The position numbers and the translations under genes were made by a program. DNA of 64,000 nucleotides, from contig JAEUME010000016.1 in assembly GCA_016793445.1 (NCBI GenBank), forward strand, positions 62,001 through 126,000, written 5' to 3'. The notes under the pieces were generated by a model that was not told the origin of the DNA, ran no database searches, and saw only the letters and a program-made list of their open reading frames with translations. Positions 53,847-63,007 of the stretch are shown here, piece after piece; position 1 is the stretch's first letter; each line of letters opens with the position of its first letter. Source of the stretch: Hyphomicrobium sp. (lineage in GTDB: Bacteria; Pseudomonadota; Alphaproteobacteria; Rhizobiales; Hyphomicrobiaceae).

Positions 53847-54689
53847 TTACTTGGTGGCCTTCATATCGCCCGCCACGCCCATGTGGCGGCGTTTTGGAAC
53901 CCCAAGCCCGGTGATCTCGATGACAAACTTTTGCCGGATCGCGCGACCGAAGTCGTTGTAGCCGTTGGCCGGCAGCACGAACGCGCCGGTACCGCCCATC
54001 ACGTATGAGCGATACCACTGCTCCAGCGTCACCGGACCAGCCCCCTTCAACGTCGAGTCTTCGAAATCCGATCCTGGCGCGCGATAGGCGCCTTCACCCA
54101 CGGGTTCGGAAGGATCGCCGATGTTGATCGGCAGACCATTAACTGTAACTCCATTTGCAACCAGTTCGTCGCGTACCTTTTCGATCGGCTCTTCGGCGTT
54201 GCAGTTGTCCGGACCATCGCCCGAGACGTCGAGCACCACGCGCAGCGCCTCGGCCGGAATCTGCGAGACCACCTTATCGTTCACCGATCGCATCATGCGC
54301 GTCATGCAGGTGAACTCGCCACCCTGGTGGGGGAGTTTACGGATCTTGCTGGCGACCGCATAAGCCTCCTCCTTGCTCGAGATCTTTTGCCAGGGGAGCG
54401 TGAAGTCGGGCCGATCAGCCCACGTTACCATAGCAAACAAAATGCCGCCGTTGGGCCCGTTGGTGATCGCATCGATAACGCCGCTGTCTTCCAGCGCGTT
54501 CGCGATACCCTCCATCTGAAGATGATAACGCTCCTCATCGACCGAGTTGGACACGTCGACTGCGACGACGAGGGCGGTATCGACCTGAAGCTGGGTTGGA
54601 GATTGGGCTGTCGCCGGGTTGAAGGCCGCAAGAAGGCCCGCGATTGTGGCGGCGGCCGCTGCAACGTGGCGCATGTTTAGGAATTTCAA
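53847..54689 (-). CDS. Exported DUF1194 (VWA-like) protein
   Basis: A 280-residue exported protein of the DUF1194 family with a von Willebrand A-like metal site: ALVVAVDVSNSVDEERYHLQ (DXSXS MIDAS type), FAMVTWADRPDF and VVLDVSGDGPDNCN. Signal peptide ends near NPATAQ. TTG at 54689 has GAGG seven bases upstream and yields MKFLNMRHV. ATG at 54674 is an alternative. It lies between two pentapeptide-repeat genes. Function unknown, perhaps an adhesion- or complex-forming module. Confidence 0.82.
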   Translation of the reverse strand: MKFLNMRHVAAAAATIAGLLAAFNPATAQSPTQLQVDTALVVAVDVSNSVDEERYHLQMEGIANALEDSGVIDAITNGPNGGILFAMVTWADRPDFTLPWQKISSKEEAYAVASKIRKLPHQGGEFTCMTRMMRSVNDKVVSQIPAEALRVVLDVSGDGPDNCNAEEPIEKVRDELVANGVTVNGLPINIGDPSEPVGEGAYRAPGSDFEDSTLKGAGPVTLEQWYRSYVMGGTGAFVLPANGYNDFGRAIRQKFVIEITGLGVPKRRHMGVAGDMKATK

Positions 54690-54700
54690 ATCCTTACCTC

Positions 54701-55519
54701 TCAGCCGCCCGAACGTTCGACCTTGGCCTTGATAACCGTCTCCAGCCCCTTTGCACTTTCGACACCCTTGGCGCCGGTGAACTTTGCGCCTTCGAAATTG
54801 CATTGTGTAAACACCACGCCGGTGAGATCGGCGCCGGAGAAATCCGCATTGGTGAAGTCGATCGTAATGAGCCGCGCCCCCCTAAGGCTGGCTCCGGAGA
54901 AACGGCCAAACGTGAAGTTAACATTACGGATCTCCACGCCGTCCATGCTAGCCCCTGTAAAATCAGCTCCCTTCATGAGTGAGGAAGGCGCAAGACCAGC
55001 TTCCACAGACATGTCGAACGGACCGATGACGGCGTCACGCAGATCTGCACCGCGGAAGTTCACGCTATCCATACGTGCCGCGATCCGCGCACCCTTCAGA
55101 CGCGCAGATTCAAACACAGGCGTCTCGGCAATGTTGAAATCCGGCGTACTGTAGATGCTTGGCTTCAGAATGCTCGCACCTTCCAGATTTGCCCCCTTGA
55201 AGTTGGTCCGCGTCATCACCGCACGATCGAGCTTGACGCCCGCAAGCGCGGTGCCCTCGAAGTTGGCCTGAGAAAGATCAGCGCCATAGAGGTTGGCATG
55301 CGCTAGGCCAGCGGCGCGAAAATCAATGCCTGCCAGATCGAGTTCGCTCAGGTCCTTGCCCGACAGGTCGATCTTCTCGCCCGGCGGTGTCTTGAACACG
55401 GCGACCGCCACCTGGCGCGCCGTCATATCTGCAGCGCTGGCGGCGCCCATGAGAGACCCAATCGCCAAAAGTGCAGCCAGGATGGCTGGCCAGATCTTCT
55501 GGTTTATCGCAAACGGCAT
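54701..55519 (-). CDS. Pentapeptide-repeat protein 2
   Basis: A 272-residue exported protein. Signal peptide about 1-29 (ending ASAADM). DLSGKDLSELDLAGIDFRAA starts a long run of A(D/N)LXX repeats. It resembles the other pentapeptide protein in repeat style and ends with FTGAKGVESAKGLE, similar to the SAKGM tail of that one. It lies 11 bases upstream of the DUF1194 gene on the same strand, so the two are likely cotranscribed. Confidence 0.83.
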   Translation of the reverse strand: MPFAINQKIWPAILAALLAIGSLMGAASAADMTARQVAVAVFKTPPGEKIDLSGKDLSELDLAGIDFRAAGLAHANLYGADLSQANFEGTALAGVKLDRAVMTRTNFKGANLEGASILKPSIYSTPDFNIAETPVFESARLKGARIAARMDSVNFRGADLRDAVIGPFDMSVEAGLAPSSLMKGADFTGASMDGVEIRNVNFTFGRFSGASLRGARLITIDFTNADFSGADLTGVVFTQCNFEGAKFTGAKGVESAKGLETVIKAKVERSGG

Positions 55520-55734
55520 TTGTGTTCGCTCTCGTGCAAGTTGCAGATCGAGCGCGAGGCGCTCACGGTTTCGTAGATTATCCTAGCCCTGTCACCAAGG
55601 GGGATAAAATTTCCTCGACTATTGGCCCAACCGGATCGACCAAGTCCACTGGACACGCCTTGCTCCGTGGCAAGACCCAGGAATTGGGCCGGAGACCTGA
55701 AGGCAAATGACTGAAATGAGCCGAGCGCCAAAAG

Positions 55735-55768
55735 AAAGGCCGCGGCGATCCGATCGCGCGCGGCCTTT
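55735..55768. terminator. Terminator downstream of the cpa genes
   Basis: AAAGGCCGCG pairs with CGCGGCCTTT around a 14-base loop, with T-rich sequence on both sides. It lies about 30 bases past the lipoprotein stop on the minus strand and should end the cpaB-cpaC-lipoprotein transcript. Confidence 0.75.
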
Positions 55769-55796
55769 TTTGCTTGTTTGCCATGATCGGCCAACC

Positions 55797-56150
55797 CTAT
55801 TGGTTGGCACTGGCGGACGGCACTTTGCCTAGGATTGAATTTCCATCGTCTTCCGAGCCCTTATCCAGGGCTGCGGGCGGCGTAACGGTGCGGCTGCGGT
55901 AGCGGCTGACCGCGCTGCGCGCACGTTCTCCGTCAGACAGCCAACGGTCTTGGCGAGCTGCCGCCGGCCAGCGGTTGATGGTCTGCGTTGCCTTGTTCAC
56001 CGCAACCGAGTCGCCAACGCCGAGCGTGATCGTATCGCGCCGCTCCAGGTAATCGTCGCACCCACCCAGCAGAACGCTCGCGGTCGCGGCCAATACGCCG
56101 CCGGCGAAATATCCGGCAGCGTGCCTGCTGCCATCATTTGACCGAGACAT
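55797..56150 (-). CDS. Small lipoprotein of the Cpa/Tad pilus cluster
   Basis: A 117-residue lipoprotein: MSRSNDGSRHAAGYFAGG, then hydrophobic residues up to the lipobox LLGGC. The mature part reads DDYLERRDTITLGVGDSVAV, INRWPAAARQDRWLSDG and a tail RSRTVTPPAALDKGS. Similar short lipoproteins lie beside cpaC in rhizobial pilus clusters. The ATG at 56150 overlaps the cpaC stop by 17 bases, and the longer frame was rejected. It may act with the secretin as a CpaD-like pilotin. This is inference. Confidence 0.75.
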   Translation of the reverse strand: MSRSNDGSRHAAGYFAGGVLAATASVLLGGCDDYLERRDTITLGVGDSVAVNKATQTINRWPAAARQDRWLSDGERARSAVSRYRSRTVTPPAALDKGSEDDGNSILGKVPSASANQ

Positions 56151-57720
56151 TGCTGACCCTTTCTGTTCCCGGATCGATGATATGGCCATATACCCTGGGA
56201 TTGCGGCGCTGCTCATCTGCTTGAGTGATCTCCTGACGGCCGCCGAGGAAGAAGTCGACGTCGTTTGATGCAACCGGCGCGTCGATCGGAGTTCTGAAGG
56301 TCTCGCCCGGCTTCTTCGGTTTCACAAGGCGCGGCGTGACAATGATGACGAGGTCCGACTCGTTCTTTTGGTACTCGGCGCTGCGGAACAGAGCGCCTAG
56401 CACAGGTACCTGACCTATCCAGGGCAACTGCTCCTGATTCTTGGCGTGTTGATGCTGGAGCAAACCCGCTATTGCCAGGGATTGACCATCTTTCAGCTCC
56501 ACTGTCGTGTTGGCGCGGCGCACGGCCAACCCGGGAATGCGCACGTTGTTGACGGTGACTGAGTTCGTATCGTCGATGTCTGAAACTTCCGGTGCGATCC
56601 TGAGATTGATGAGACCGTCGGCCAGGACCGTCGGCGTGAAGGCCAGCGCGACACCGAATTGTTTGAACTCGATGGTGATCTTGTTATCCGCCGCACTCAC
56701 CGGGAATGGAAACTCGCCGCCGGCAAGAAAGCTTGCCGTATCGCCCGAGGTGGTCACGAGGTTTGGCTCGGCCAGACGGCGCGCAAGCTGACGGGTCTCC
56801 AGTGCCCTGATCATCACATCGACATTCGTGCCGCCTTCCAGAATACGGGCCAGCATCGTTCCGAAAGGCGCGGTGCCAGACAGAAGGTCTGCCGTCGACA
56901 AGGCGATGTCCTGAATATCGCTGCTGCGGTCGAAGACCTGCCGGCCGGTATCCCAGGCCGCACTGGGTCCGCGACCCCGTGTGCCAATGCCCAATTCGCG
57001 AGAGGCGGAACGTGCTGCTTCCACGAAGCGAACCTCGAGCATCACCTGCTGGGGAGAGGCGACGGTCAGCGCATTGGTGACCGCCTCGGGCGCATAGCGC
57101 GTCGCAATAGCGACCGCGCGTTCGATCGTAGGCGCATCGCGAACCGCGCCCGACAGCATGATCCCGCCGTTGATGGAATCGACGCGAATGTCCGCGTTCG
57201 GCAGGTTCTCCCTGATTTTCACTCTGAGATCGTCGACGTCGGGCGTCACGTCGACCTCGATGATGCGTACGATGGACTGGCTCTCGTCGACAACCGTGAG
57301 GCGCGTGGAACCGACCTTCTTTCCGACCACATAGATGGAGCGATCGGAAAGCGGTACGACATCCGCAATCTCAGCTTCGGCTATGAGGGCCGTCGCGTAG
57401 GGGCGCCCGATCTGTACGACCTGGGATTTCTTCACCAGCACCGAGAGGCGCTTGACCACGCCATCGTAGGACCGGCCGCTTCCTGCCGGGCCGGCATCTA
57501 TCTGCCGACCGTCCGCATGCGCGCGATCAAGCCCGTGTCCGCCCATACCTCCCCATGTCACGAGGGCGAGTGCAAAGACAACGGCCAAGCGGGCGATTGA
57601 ATTCGGTAGTTTGCAGACTGCTCCTGCGCGCGCACTGGCGGAGGGCTTGGAATAGAAGGTCACACCAATAGTCTTGCGATCGCGGCGCAAGGCGCCGCGG
57701 CATGCAAACGACTGCCACAT
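56134..57720 (-). CDS. cpaC: Pilus secretin CpaC/RcpA
   Basis: A 528-residue outer-membrane secretin for Flp/Tad pili. A long N-terminal stretch with signal-like sequence is followed by the pilus N-domain (SYDGVVKRLSVLVKKSQVVQ, RSIYVVGKKVGSTRLTVVD), a BON-like domain (ENLPNADIRVDSINGGIML) and the secretin core (MLEVRFVEAARSASRELG, PNLVTTSGDTASFLAGGEFP, PRLVKP). The start at 57720 is reasonable (GAGG ten bases upstream). GTG at 57663 is possible. It is downstream of cpaB. Confidence 0.92.
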   Translation of the reverse strand: MWQSFACRGALRRDRKTIGVTFYSKPSASARAGAVCKLPNSIARLAVVFALALVTWGGMGGHGLDRAHADGRQIDAGPAGSGRSYDGVVKRLSVLVKKSQVVQIGRPYATALIAEAEIADVVPLSDRSIYVVGKKVGSTRLTVVDESQSIVRIIEVDVTPDVDDLRVKIRENLPNADIRVDSINGGIMLSGAVRDAPTIERAVAIATRYAPEAVTNALTVASPQQVMLEVRFVEAARSASRELGIGTRGRGPSAAWDTGRQVFDRSSDIQDIALSTADLLSGTAPFGTMLARILEGGTNVDVMIRALETRQLARRLAEPNLVTTSGDTASFLAGGEFPFPVSAADNKITIEFKQFGVALAFTPTVLADGLINLRIAPEVSDIDDTNSVTVNNVRIPGLAVRRANTTVELKDGQSLAIAGLLQHQHAKNQEQLPWIGQVPVLGALFRSAEYQKNESDLVIIVTPRLVKPKKPGETFRTPIDAPVASNDVDFFLGGRQEITQADEQRRNPRVYGHIIDPGTERVSNVSVK

Positions 57721-57886
57721 CGCAGATCGTCCTCACTCTAGTTACTGTCCCGAACGCTACGGAACTCAACTCATGGGACGCATCGACAAAAGGCAGTTGC
57801 TCACCTTTAACGCGGCAAAGCCAAAGCCCGGCTCTGCAAGGTACGCATCTCGCCTATGCCCGGACCTTCCTCGAACACGAGGAGAT

Positions 57887-58813
57887 TCAGTTCTGCGGCT
57901 TGGTGCGTGTAACAGTGTACTCGGAGGAGTTCACTGATCTTACGACGTTGACCTTGACCAAGCCTCCGTCGCCCTTGCCCGGTGAAGGTGGCACTTCGGC
58001 TGGCTCCTCGGCAACGGCATTCGTGGGCTGGAATGTGGCTTGCGGTGCATTATCCCCACTATCCCCAAGATCGCTGACCGTCATGCGGCGGCCCTTGTCC
58101 GTGACGTTCTGACTTGCCGTGGAGCGCAACACCAAAGACAAAGTCCCGACCGTCGAGGCAAGCGCAATCTTCTGCGCCTGGATGAGATTGACTTCGACCG
58201 TCACCGTCTGGCCAAGCTTGGGCGTTTCCAGCTTCAGGTCCGAAAGCTGATCGACCGCGAGAACACGCACGCGCTCCATGAGGAGATCTGTGTAAGCCGG
58301 CTTCTTGGGTTTCTTGCGGTCCTCGGCCTCCTTCTCGGCGACGACCATGAGCACATCGACATAGTCACCAGGGAGCACGAACCCGCCGACACCGAGCACA
58401 TCGTTGATCTTGATGGTCACGGCCTTCATCCCGCTGCCCAGCATATTGGAGAGCGTGGCCCGCTGGCCCGGCCCTGAAACCTTGCCGCGCAGTATCGGCT
58501 CATTGCCGCGGATTGCTTCGAGAACCACCCGGTTTTGCTGCTCGGTAAACAGCTCATTGATCGTGCGATAGGACCCATCGGGCACGTTTTCCGAGGGCCA
58601 CTTGGCCTCCATCAGATGGTCCTGCGAGACGGACGTTCCGAATACCAGATCTTTTTTAGCCACCACCACAGTCGTGAGCGGGATGTGCGGCTCATCGGAC
58701 TTCAGCACGAGCGTCTTGGTCGGCCCCGCTGGCATCCAATTGTACGCGCCCACGGCAGCAAATAGGCCGCTGGACGATGCTAGAAACAACGCGAGAACGA
58801 CATCCCGGCGCAT
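57887..58813 (-). CDS. cpaB: Flp pilus assembly protein CpaB
   Basis: A 308-residue exported protein with one N-terminal membrane segment (VVLALFLASSSGLFAAVGAYNW), an SAF domain (VVVAKKDLVFGTSVSQDHLMEA, YVDVLMVVAEK) and the RcpC/CpaB domain (LVLRSTAS). It assists secretin assembly. First gene of cpaB-cpaC-lipoprotein. cpaE, cpaF, tadBC, cpaA and the flp pilin are not in the window, so this is a partial tad set. Confidence 0.92.
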   Translation of the reverse strand: MRRDVVLALFLASSSGLFAAVGAYNWMPAGPTKTLVLKSDEPHIPLTTVVVAKKDLVFGTSVSQDHLMEAKWPSENVPDGSYRTINELFTEQQNRVVLEAIRGNEPILRGKVSGPGQRATLSNMLGSGMKAVTIKINDVLGVGGFVLPGDYVDVLMVVAEKEAEDRKKPKKPAYTDLLMERVRVLAVDQLSDLKLETPKLGQTVTVEVNLIQAQKIALASTVGTLSLVLRSTASQNVTDKGRRMTVSDLGDSGDNAPQATFQPTNAVAEEPAEVPPSPGKGDGGLVKVNVVRSVNSSEYTVTRTKPQN

Positions 58814-59317
58814 AATAAGGCGCTCCCGTTGGGCGTGGCAGGTTTTCTACACCTCATCTATCGCATGGGGGACTTAAGCAGTTCGTAAACAGCGTGTTGA
58901 TCGATTGCGAAAAAATAACAGCCGCCCCGGTGACGTCGCGTTAGCGTTAGAAAAGTCTTAATTTCTTGTTTCGAGGCCACGCCTCCCAGACGGTCTTTTC
59001 AACAGACTGTCGACAGGTCGGTCGGCATGCTCACCATTCCCGCGTCCAAACATTTGGCACCGGCCTCAATCTGGTGCACAAAAGGATCTGGCGAGCTTGG
59101 GTTTGGCTCGCACACCATTCGCGGCCTTGCGCAGGCTCCTCGGCAACAGGGTTCTGCACGCAAGAATGCGGATATAAAGTCTACGACGGCTCTGCGATGT
59201 GCCAACCGCAGCGCCCCCCTCAGTATCCAGTTGTGTCGTGTCGCGTAGCGAGGAGTTCTGCTGCAGGTTCAAGGCAGCGGGCGGCGTCAATTGTTGGGTG
59301 CTGTTGCGGGGTATGTC
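58814..59317. other. Divergent region between cpaB and TadD-like gene, no gene seen
   Basis: About 500 bases. Several short frames occur, but none has a ribosome site, family motif or pilin-like sequence. No Flp pilin is present. The AT-rich stretch at 58900-58970 likely holds promoters. Confidence 0.4.
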
Positions 59318-59854
59318 GTGCCGATTTTACGGTTTTCTGCTTTAACGTGTGCTTTGATATCGGCCCTGGCGCTGTCAGCCTGCGCCGGCGATGGGGTACT
59401 GGTTGGAGAAAGCTACATCACCGACCCCTTCGCGCAAGGAGGCGTCGTCGAAACCTCCGCACTGCCCGAGACGGTCAAGCTCGTCGGGGAAGCCAAGCTG
59501 CAATTCTCTCAAGGTCACTATGGCCTGGCCATCGATGCCTATTCCAAGTCGATCGAAAAGGATTCTCTAAACCCGGATGCCTGGCTAGGGCTTGCCGCGA
59601 GCTACGATCAGATCGGGCGCTTCGATCAGGCCGACAAGGCCTACGGCAAAGTGCAGGAATTGATTGGACCGACGCCGAGCGTGCTCAACAACCTGGGCTA
59701 TTCGTATCTGTTGCGCGGCAATCTGGACAAGGCTCGCGGCACGCTTGCGGCGGCCTATCACGGTGATCCCGGCAATCCCTACATCGTGAACAACATCGAG
59801 ATCCTGAACGAGCGCCTCGTGAACCTGGGCCACCCGCCGATGGTCATGAACTGA
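59318..59854 (+). CDS. TadD-like TPR lipoprotein
   Basis: A 178-residue lipoprotein with lipobox LSAC near residue 22 (MPILRFSALTCALISALALS precedes). The mature part has TPR motifs: AKLQFSQGHYGLAIDAYSKS, AWLGLAASYDQIGRFDQADK and LNNLGYSYLLRGNLDKARGT. This is the TadD pattern, a pilot for the Tad secretin. GTG at 59318 has GGGG six bases upstream. TTG at 59291 is an alternative. It is divergent from cpaB. Confidence 0.8.
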   Translation: MPILRFSALTCALISALALSACAGDGVLVGESYITDPFAQGGVVETSALPETVKLVGEAKLQFSQGHYGLAIDAYSKSIEKDSLNPDAWLGLAASYDQIGRFDQADKAYGKVQELIGPTPSVLNNLGYSYLLRGNLDKARGTLAAAYHGDPGNPYIVNNIEILNERLVNLGHPPMVMN

Positions 59855-59862
59855 TCTCTTGC

Positions 59863-60555
59863 CTAGTTTTTCGCCCGCGCCGCAATGCCTGCAATGAAGG
59901 CAGAGAAGGCAGAGTTGAAGGCAGCCTGCGCGTCGAGTTTCTTGAAGGCAGGAATGAAGGCGCGCGTTGCGGGATAGCCCAACGGATCGAGCGCGTTGAG
60001 CTCTTCCTCCTCCTTTGGGCTCAATGGAACCAGCAGGCCTTCGACCTCCGCCAGAGCAAAGCCCAGCACGAAAGCATAAAACGCCAGACCGAGCCCGGCC
60101 GCAGCAGCATCCGGCAACCCGGTCTCGCGCATCGCCCGATAGACGATCTCGCTTGAGGCATGGTCGGCGGGGCCCGTGGCATTGAAGCGGAAATGCAGGT
60201 GAAAAATATTCGGATAGCGGCGTGCCAGATCGCGATACGCATTGGCCACCGCCAGCAGGTCCTTGCGCCAATCACCGCTCGGCAGCGGAATGGCAACCGT
60301 GCTTAACGCTTTATCCGCGAGCGCACGCAACAGGATGTCCTTGGATTGGAAATGATGCAGGACCGTCATGGGGTCGACGCCGGCAGCCGCGCCGGCCTTG
60401 CGCACCGAGAAGCCCGCTTCGCCCTGCTCCGCCAAGAGTTTGAAGGCAGCCTCCAGAATTTCGGTCCGGTCGATACGGCGCCGCCCTCTGGTGCGTTTCT
60501 TGGGCGGCGGCGCCCTGTTGGCTGTTCGGCTTGACAATTCTACACCGTAGCCCAT
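59863..60555 (-). CDS. TetR family transcriptional regulator
   Basis: A 230-residue repressor-type regulator. A basic N-terminus (KKRTRGRRRIDRTEILEAAF) leads into the HTH: LLAEQGEAGFSVRKAGAAAG and VDPMTVLHHFQSKDILLRAL. The remainder is a helical ligand domain with about ten helices. It is divergent from the polyamine gene set that begins at 60897, so it may control it. Its ligand is unknown. Confidence 0.9.
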   Translation of the reverse strand: MGYGVELSSRTANRAPPPKKRTRGRRRIDRTEILEAAFKLLAEQGEAGFSVRKAGAAAGVDPMTVLHHFQSKDILLRALADKALSTVAIPLPSGDWRKDLLAVANAYRDLARRYPNIFHLHFRFNATGPADHASSEIVYRAMRETGLPDAAAAGLGLAFYAFVLGFALAEVEGLLVPLSPKEEEELNALDPLGYPATRAFIPAFKKLDAQAAFNSAFSAFIAGIAARAKN

Positions 60556-60896
60556 AAAGTCTTCAACGTAGCCTTAAGGTACTGTAAGCCCGAAATTCAG
60601 GCACGCGCAAGCCCGCAAAGATGTTGACGGCGCCAAACCCGTCTCACTAACCTGGGCTTGTTGTTGGAGGAGCGTCACGTGAACGGTCACTCACCGATCG
60701 CGGGCAGTTTGAGCCCACATGCTCTTGCTAAGCATGGCGTGGCTCATTTTCGCGCAAAGCGCGGCTTCATCCACGGATGCGGTCTCACGCAAAAATCCCT
60801 GCAACTGCAGCAGTGCGCCCGCATCGGCTTTACCCCGCCCGAAACTTCCCGCTCGCACGCCTACCCTTACATTCGAGCATCGTTGGAGGTTTCACC
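60556..60896. promoter_or_regulatory. Divergent region of TetR gene and polyamine operon
   Basis: About 340 bases with promoters for the TetR gene and the aminotransferase. Frames within it are not convincing. GGAGG seven bases before TTG 60897 is the aminotransferase ribosome site. No clear TetR operator palindrome was found. Confidence 0.5.
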
Positions 60897-62273
60897 TTGC
60901 CGCAACAATATTCGCAGCTGAAAGAGCTGGACGCACAGCACCATCTGCATCCCTTTACCGACCACAAGTCCCTGCGGGCCGACGGCGCGCGCGTTATCGT
61001 GCGCGGCGAGGGGCCTTACATCTGGGACAGCGAAGGCAAGCGGATTCTGGACGGCATGTCGGGGCTGTGGACGGCCTCCGTTGGCTACGGCCGCGAAGAG
61101 CTGGCGGATGCCGCGCATGCGCAGATGATGGAACTCGCGTTCTACAACACCTTCTTCCGTACCACGCACCCTGCGGCCGTGCGGCTGGCACGCCGGCTGG
61201 CTGAAATTGCGCCAGAGAACCTCAACAACGTGTTTTATGGTTCATCCGGCTCGGAATCGAATGACACGGCCATCCGGCTGATCCGCCACTATTGGGTGCT
61301 CAAGGGTCAGCCCAAGCGGCGCATCATTATTTCGCGCAAGACCGCCTATCACGGCTCGACCATTGCCGCGGGATCCATGGGCGGCATGAGCCATGTGCAC
61401 CAGCACAGCTATCCCGTCTATGAAGGTTTCCGCCACGTCATGGACCCCTACTGGTTTGGCGAAGCTTTGCCTGGCGAAACACCGGAGCAGCTCGGTTTGC
61501 GGGCCGCGCGCGCGCTTGAAGAAGAGATCCTGCGTTGCGGGCCTGAGAACGTCGCAGCCTTCGCAGGCGAGCCCGTGCAAGGGGCGGGCGGCGTCAAGAT
61601 CGCGCCGGAGAATTACTGGCCGGAGATCCAGAAGATCGTCGACAAGTACGATATCCTGTTCCTCGCCGACGAGGTCATTACCGGTTTCGGGCGGCTCGGA
61701 ACGTGGTTCGGCTCACAGTATTACGGCATCAAACCAGACCTCATCACCTTCGCCAAGGCGGCAACCTCGGGCTATATTCCATTGTCGGGCGTTCTGGTAG
61801 GCGACAACATCGTCGATGCGCTCATGGCCGAGGACGACGACTTCAATCACGGATACACCTTCTCCGGCCATCCGGTCGCGTGCGCCGTCGCCTTGAAGAA
61901 TCTTGAGATCATGGAGCGCGAGAACCTCATCACCAGGGTGAAGACCGAGACCGGCCCCGCGCTCGCCAAGCTGCTCGCCAAGTTCAAAGATCACCCGATC
62001 GTAGGCGAGGTACGTTCCGTCGGCATGCTCGGCGCAATCGAGCTTTGCGCCAACAAGAAGACACGGCAGCGTTTCGAGAAACCCGGCCGCGTCGGCCTCA
62101 TCTGCCGCAACCATTTCTTCAACAACGGTTTCATTATGCGCGCCGTGTTCGACACCATGGTATGCGCCCCGCCGTTGATCTGGACCCAGGAGCACTTTGA
62201 CGAGGCGGAAGCCGTTATCAAGACGTCGCTCGATGCCACCTACGAGGCAATAAAGAGCGAGGTTACGGCATGA
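60897..62273 (+). CDS. Class III aminotransferase (putrescine/omega-amine type)
   Basis: A 458-residue PLP enzyme of the omega-transaminase type (SpuC-like). YGSSGSESNDTAIRLIRHYW, FAGEPVQGAGGVKIAP, LFLADEVITGFGRLG and the PLP-Lys motif TFAKAATSGYIPLSG are clear. It starts at TTG 60897 with GGAGG seven bases upstream. The longer frame at 60777 is not credible. With the next two genes it fits polyamine breakdown. The amine substrate cannot be read. Confidence 0.9.
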   Translation: MPQQYSQLKELDAQHHLHPFTDHKSLRADGARVIVRGEGPYIWDSEGKRILDGMSGLWTASVGYGREELADAAHAQMMELAFYNTFFRTTHPAAVRLARRLAEIAPENLNNVFYGSSGSESNDTAIRLIRHYWVLKGQPKRRIIISRKTAYHGSTIAAGSMGGMSHVHQHSYPVYEGFRHVMDPYWFGEALPGETPEQLGLRAARALEEEILRCGPENVAAFAGEPVQGAGGVKIAPENYWPEIQKIVDKYDILFLADEVITGFGRLGTWFGSQYYGIKPDLITFAKAATSGYIPLSGVLVGDNIVDALMAEDDDFNHGYTFSGHPVACAVALKNLEIMERENLITRVKTETGPALAKLLAKFKDHPIVGEVRSVGMLGAIELCANKKTRQRFEKPGRVGLICRNHFFNNGFIMRAVFDTMVCAPPLIWTQEHFDEAEAVIKTSLDATYEAIKSEVTA

Positions 62274-63007
62274 GCCGGCCAATCGTCGTCATTCCCTGCT
62301 GCACCAAGATCATCGAGGCTTACACCTTCGACGCGGTCAGCCGTCAATATTCGGCTGCCGTGGCGCAAGTCGCTGAGTGCCAGCCGCTCCTCATTCCGCT
62401 CGACAGGGCGCTGGTCGACATCGGCGCCGTTCTCGATGTTGCCGACGGCATCCTGTTTTCCGGAAGCCCCTCGAACATTTCACCCGAGCACTATGCAGCG
62501 GGCGAGGTCCCGGTAATGCCCGACAAACTCGACAAGTCGCGTGATGCCGTGACTCTGCCGCTCATCCGCACCGCGGTTGAGAAACACATCCCGATGTTCG
62601 CCATCTGCCGCGGCTTCCAGGAGCTCAACGTCGCGCTTGGCGGCAAGCTGCATCAGGCCGTGCACGATCAGGAAGGTCTTGGTGACCATCGCGAAAAGAA
62701 GGGGCTGACGCTGGAAGAGCGTTGGGGACCCGTCCACTCATTGACGCTCACCGGCAAGCTCAAAGAATGGGTGGGCGAGGACGAAATCCGGGTGAACTCG
62801 CTGCACGGCCAAGGCATCAAAGAGGTCGGCAAGATGTTGAAGCCGGAGGCGTTCGCCGAGGACGGGCTGGTGGAAGCGGTGCGCGGACCGGACGATCATC
62901 CTTTCTGCCTGGGCGTGCAGTGGCACCCCGAATGGGGTGCCGCGCAGAACCCCGTGTCCGTCAAGCTGTTCCAGCGCTTCGGCGCAGCGGCAGGAGTCAA
63001 GCCTTGA
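62270..63007 (+). CDS. puuD: Gamma-glutamyl-GABA hydrolase-like class I glutamine amidotransferase (PuuD-like)
   Basis: A 245-residue class I amidotransferase fold: ADGILFSGSPSNISPEHY, the nucleophile Cys in FAICRGFQELNVALGG, and the His-Glu pair in GVQWHPEWG. PuuD hydrolyses gamma-glutamyl-GABA in putrescine breakdown. The start overlaps the aminotransferase stop (ATGA), and its own stop overlaps the next start. Confidence 0.88.
   Translation: MSRPIVVIPCCTKIIEAYTFDAVSRQYSAAVAQVAECQPLLIPLDRALVDIGAVLDVADGILFSGSPSNISPEHYAAGEVPVMPDKLDKSRDAVTLPLIRTAVEKHIPMFAICRGFQELNVALGGKLHQAVHDQEGLGDHREKKGLTLEERWGPVHSLTLTGKLKEWVGEDEIRVNSLHGQGIKEVGKMLKPEAFAEDGLVEAVRGPDDHPFCLGVQWHPEWGAAQNPVSVKLFQRFGAAAGVKP

Noticed and set aside
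58966..59766. A 266-residue plus-strand frame in the cpaB/TadD interval
   Set aside because: It overlaps the TadD-like lipoprotein in another frame and contains Arg/Ser-rich shadow sequence.
60658..60921. A small frame upstream of the aminotransferase
   Set aside because: It overlaps the real TTG start with GGAGG and has no family features.
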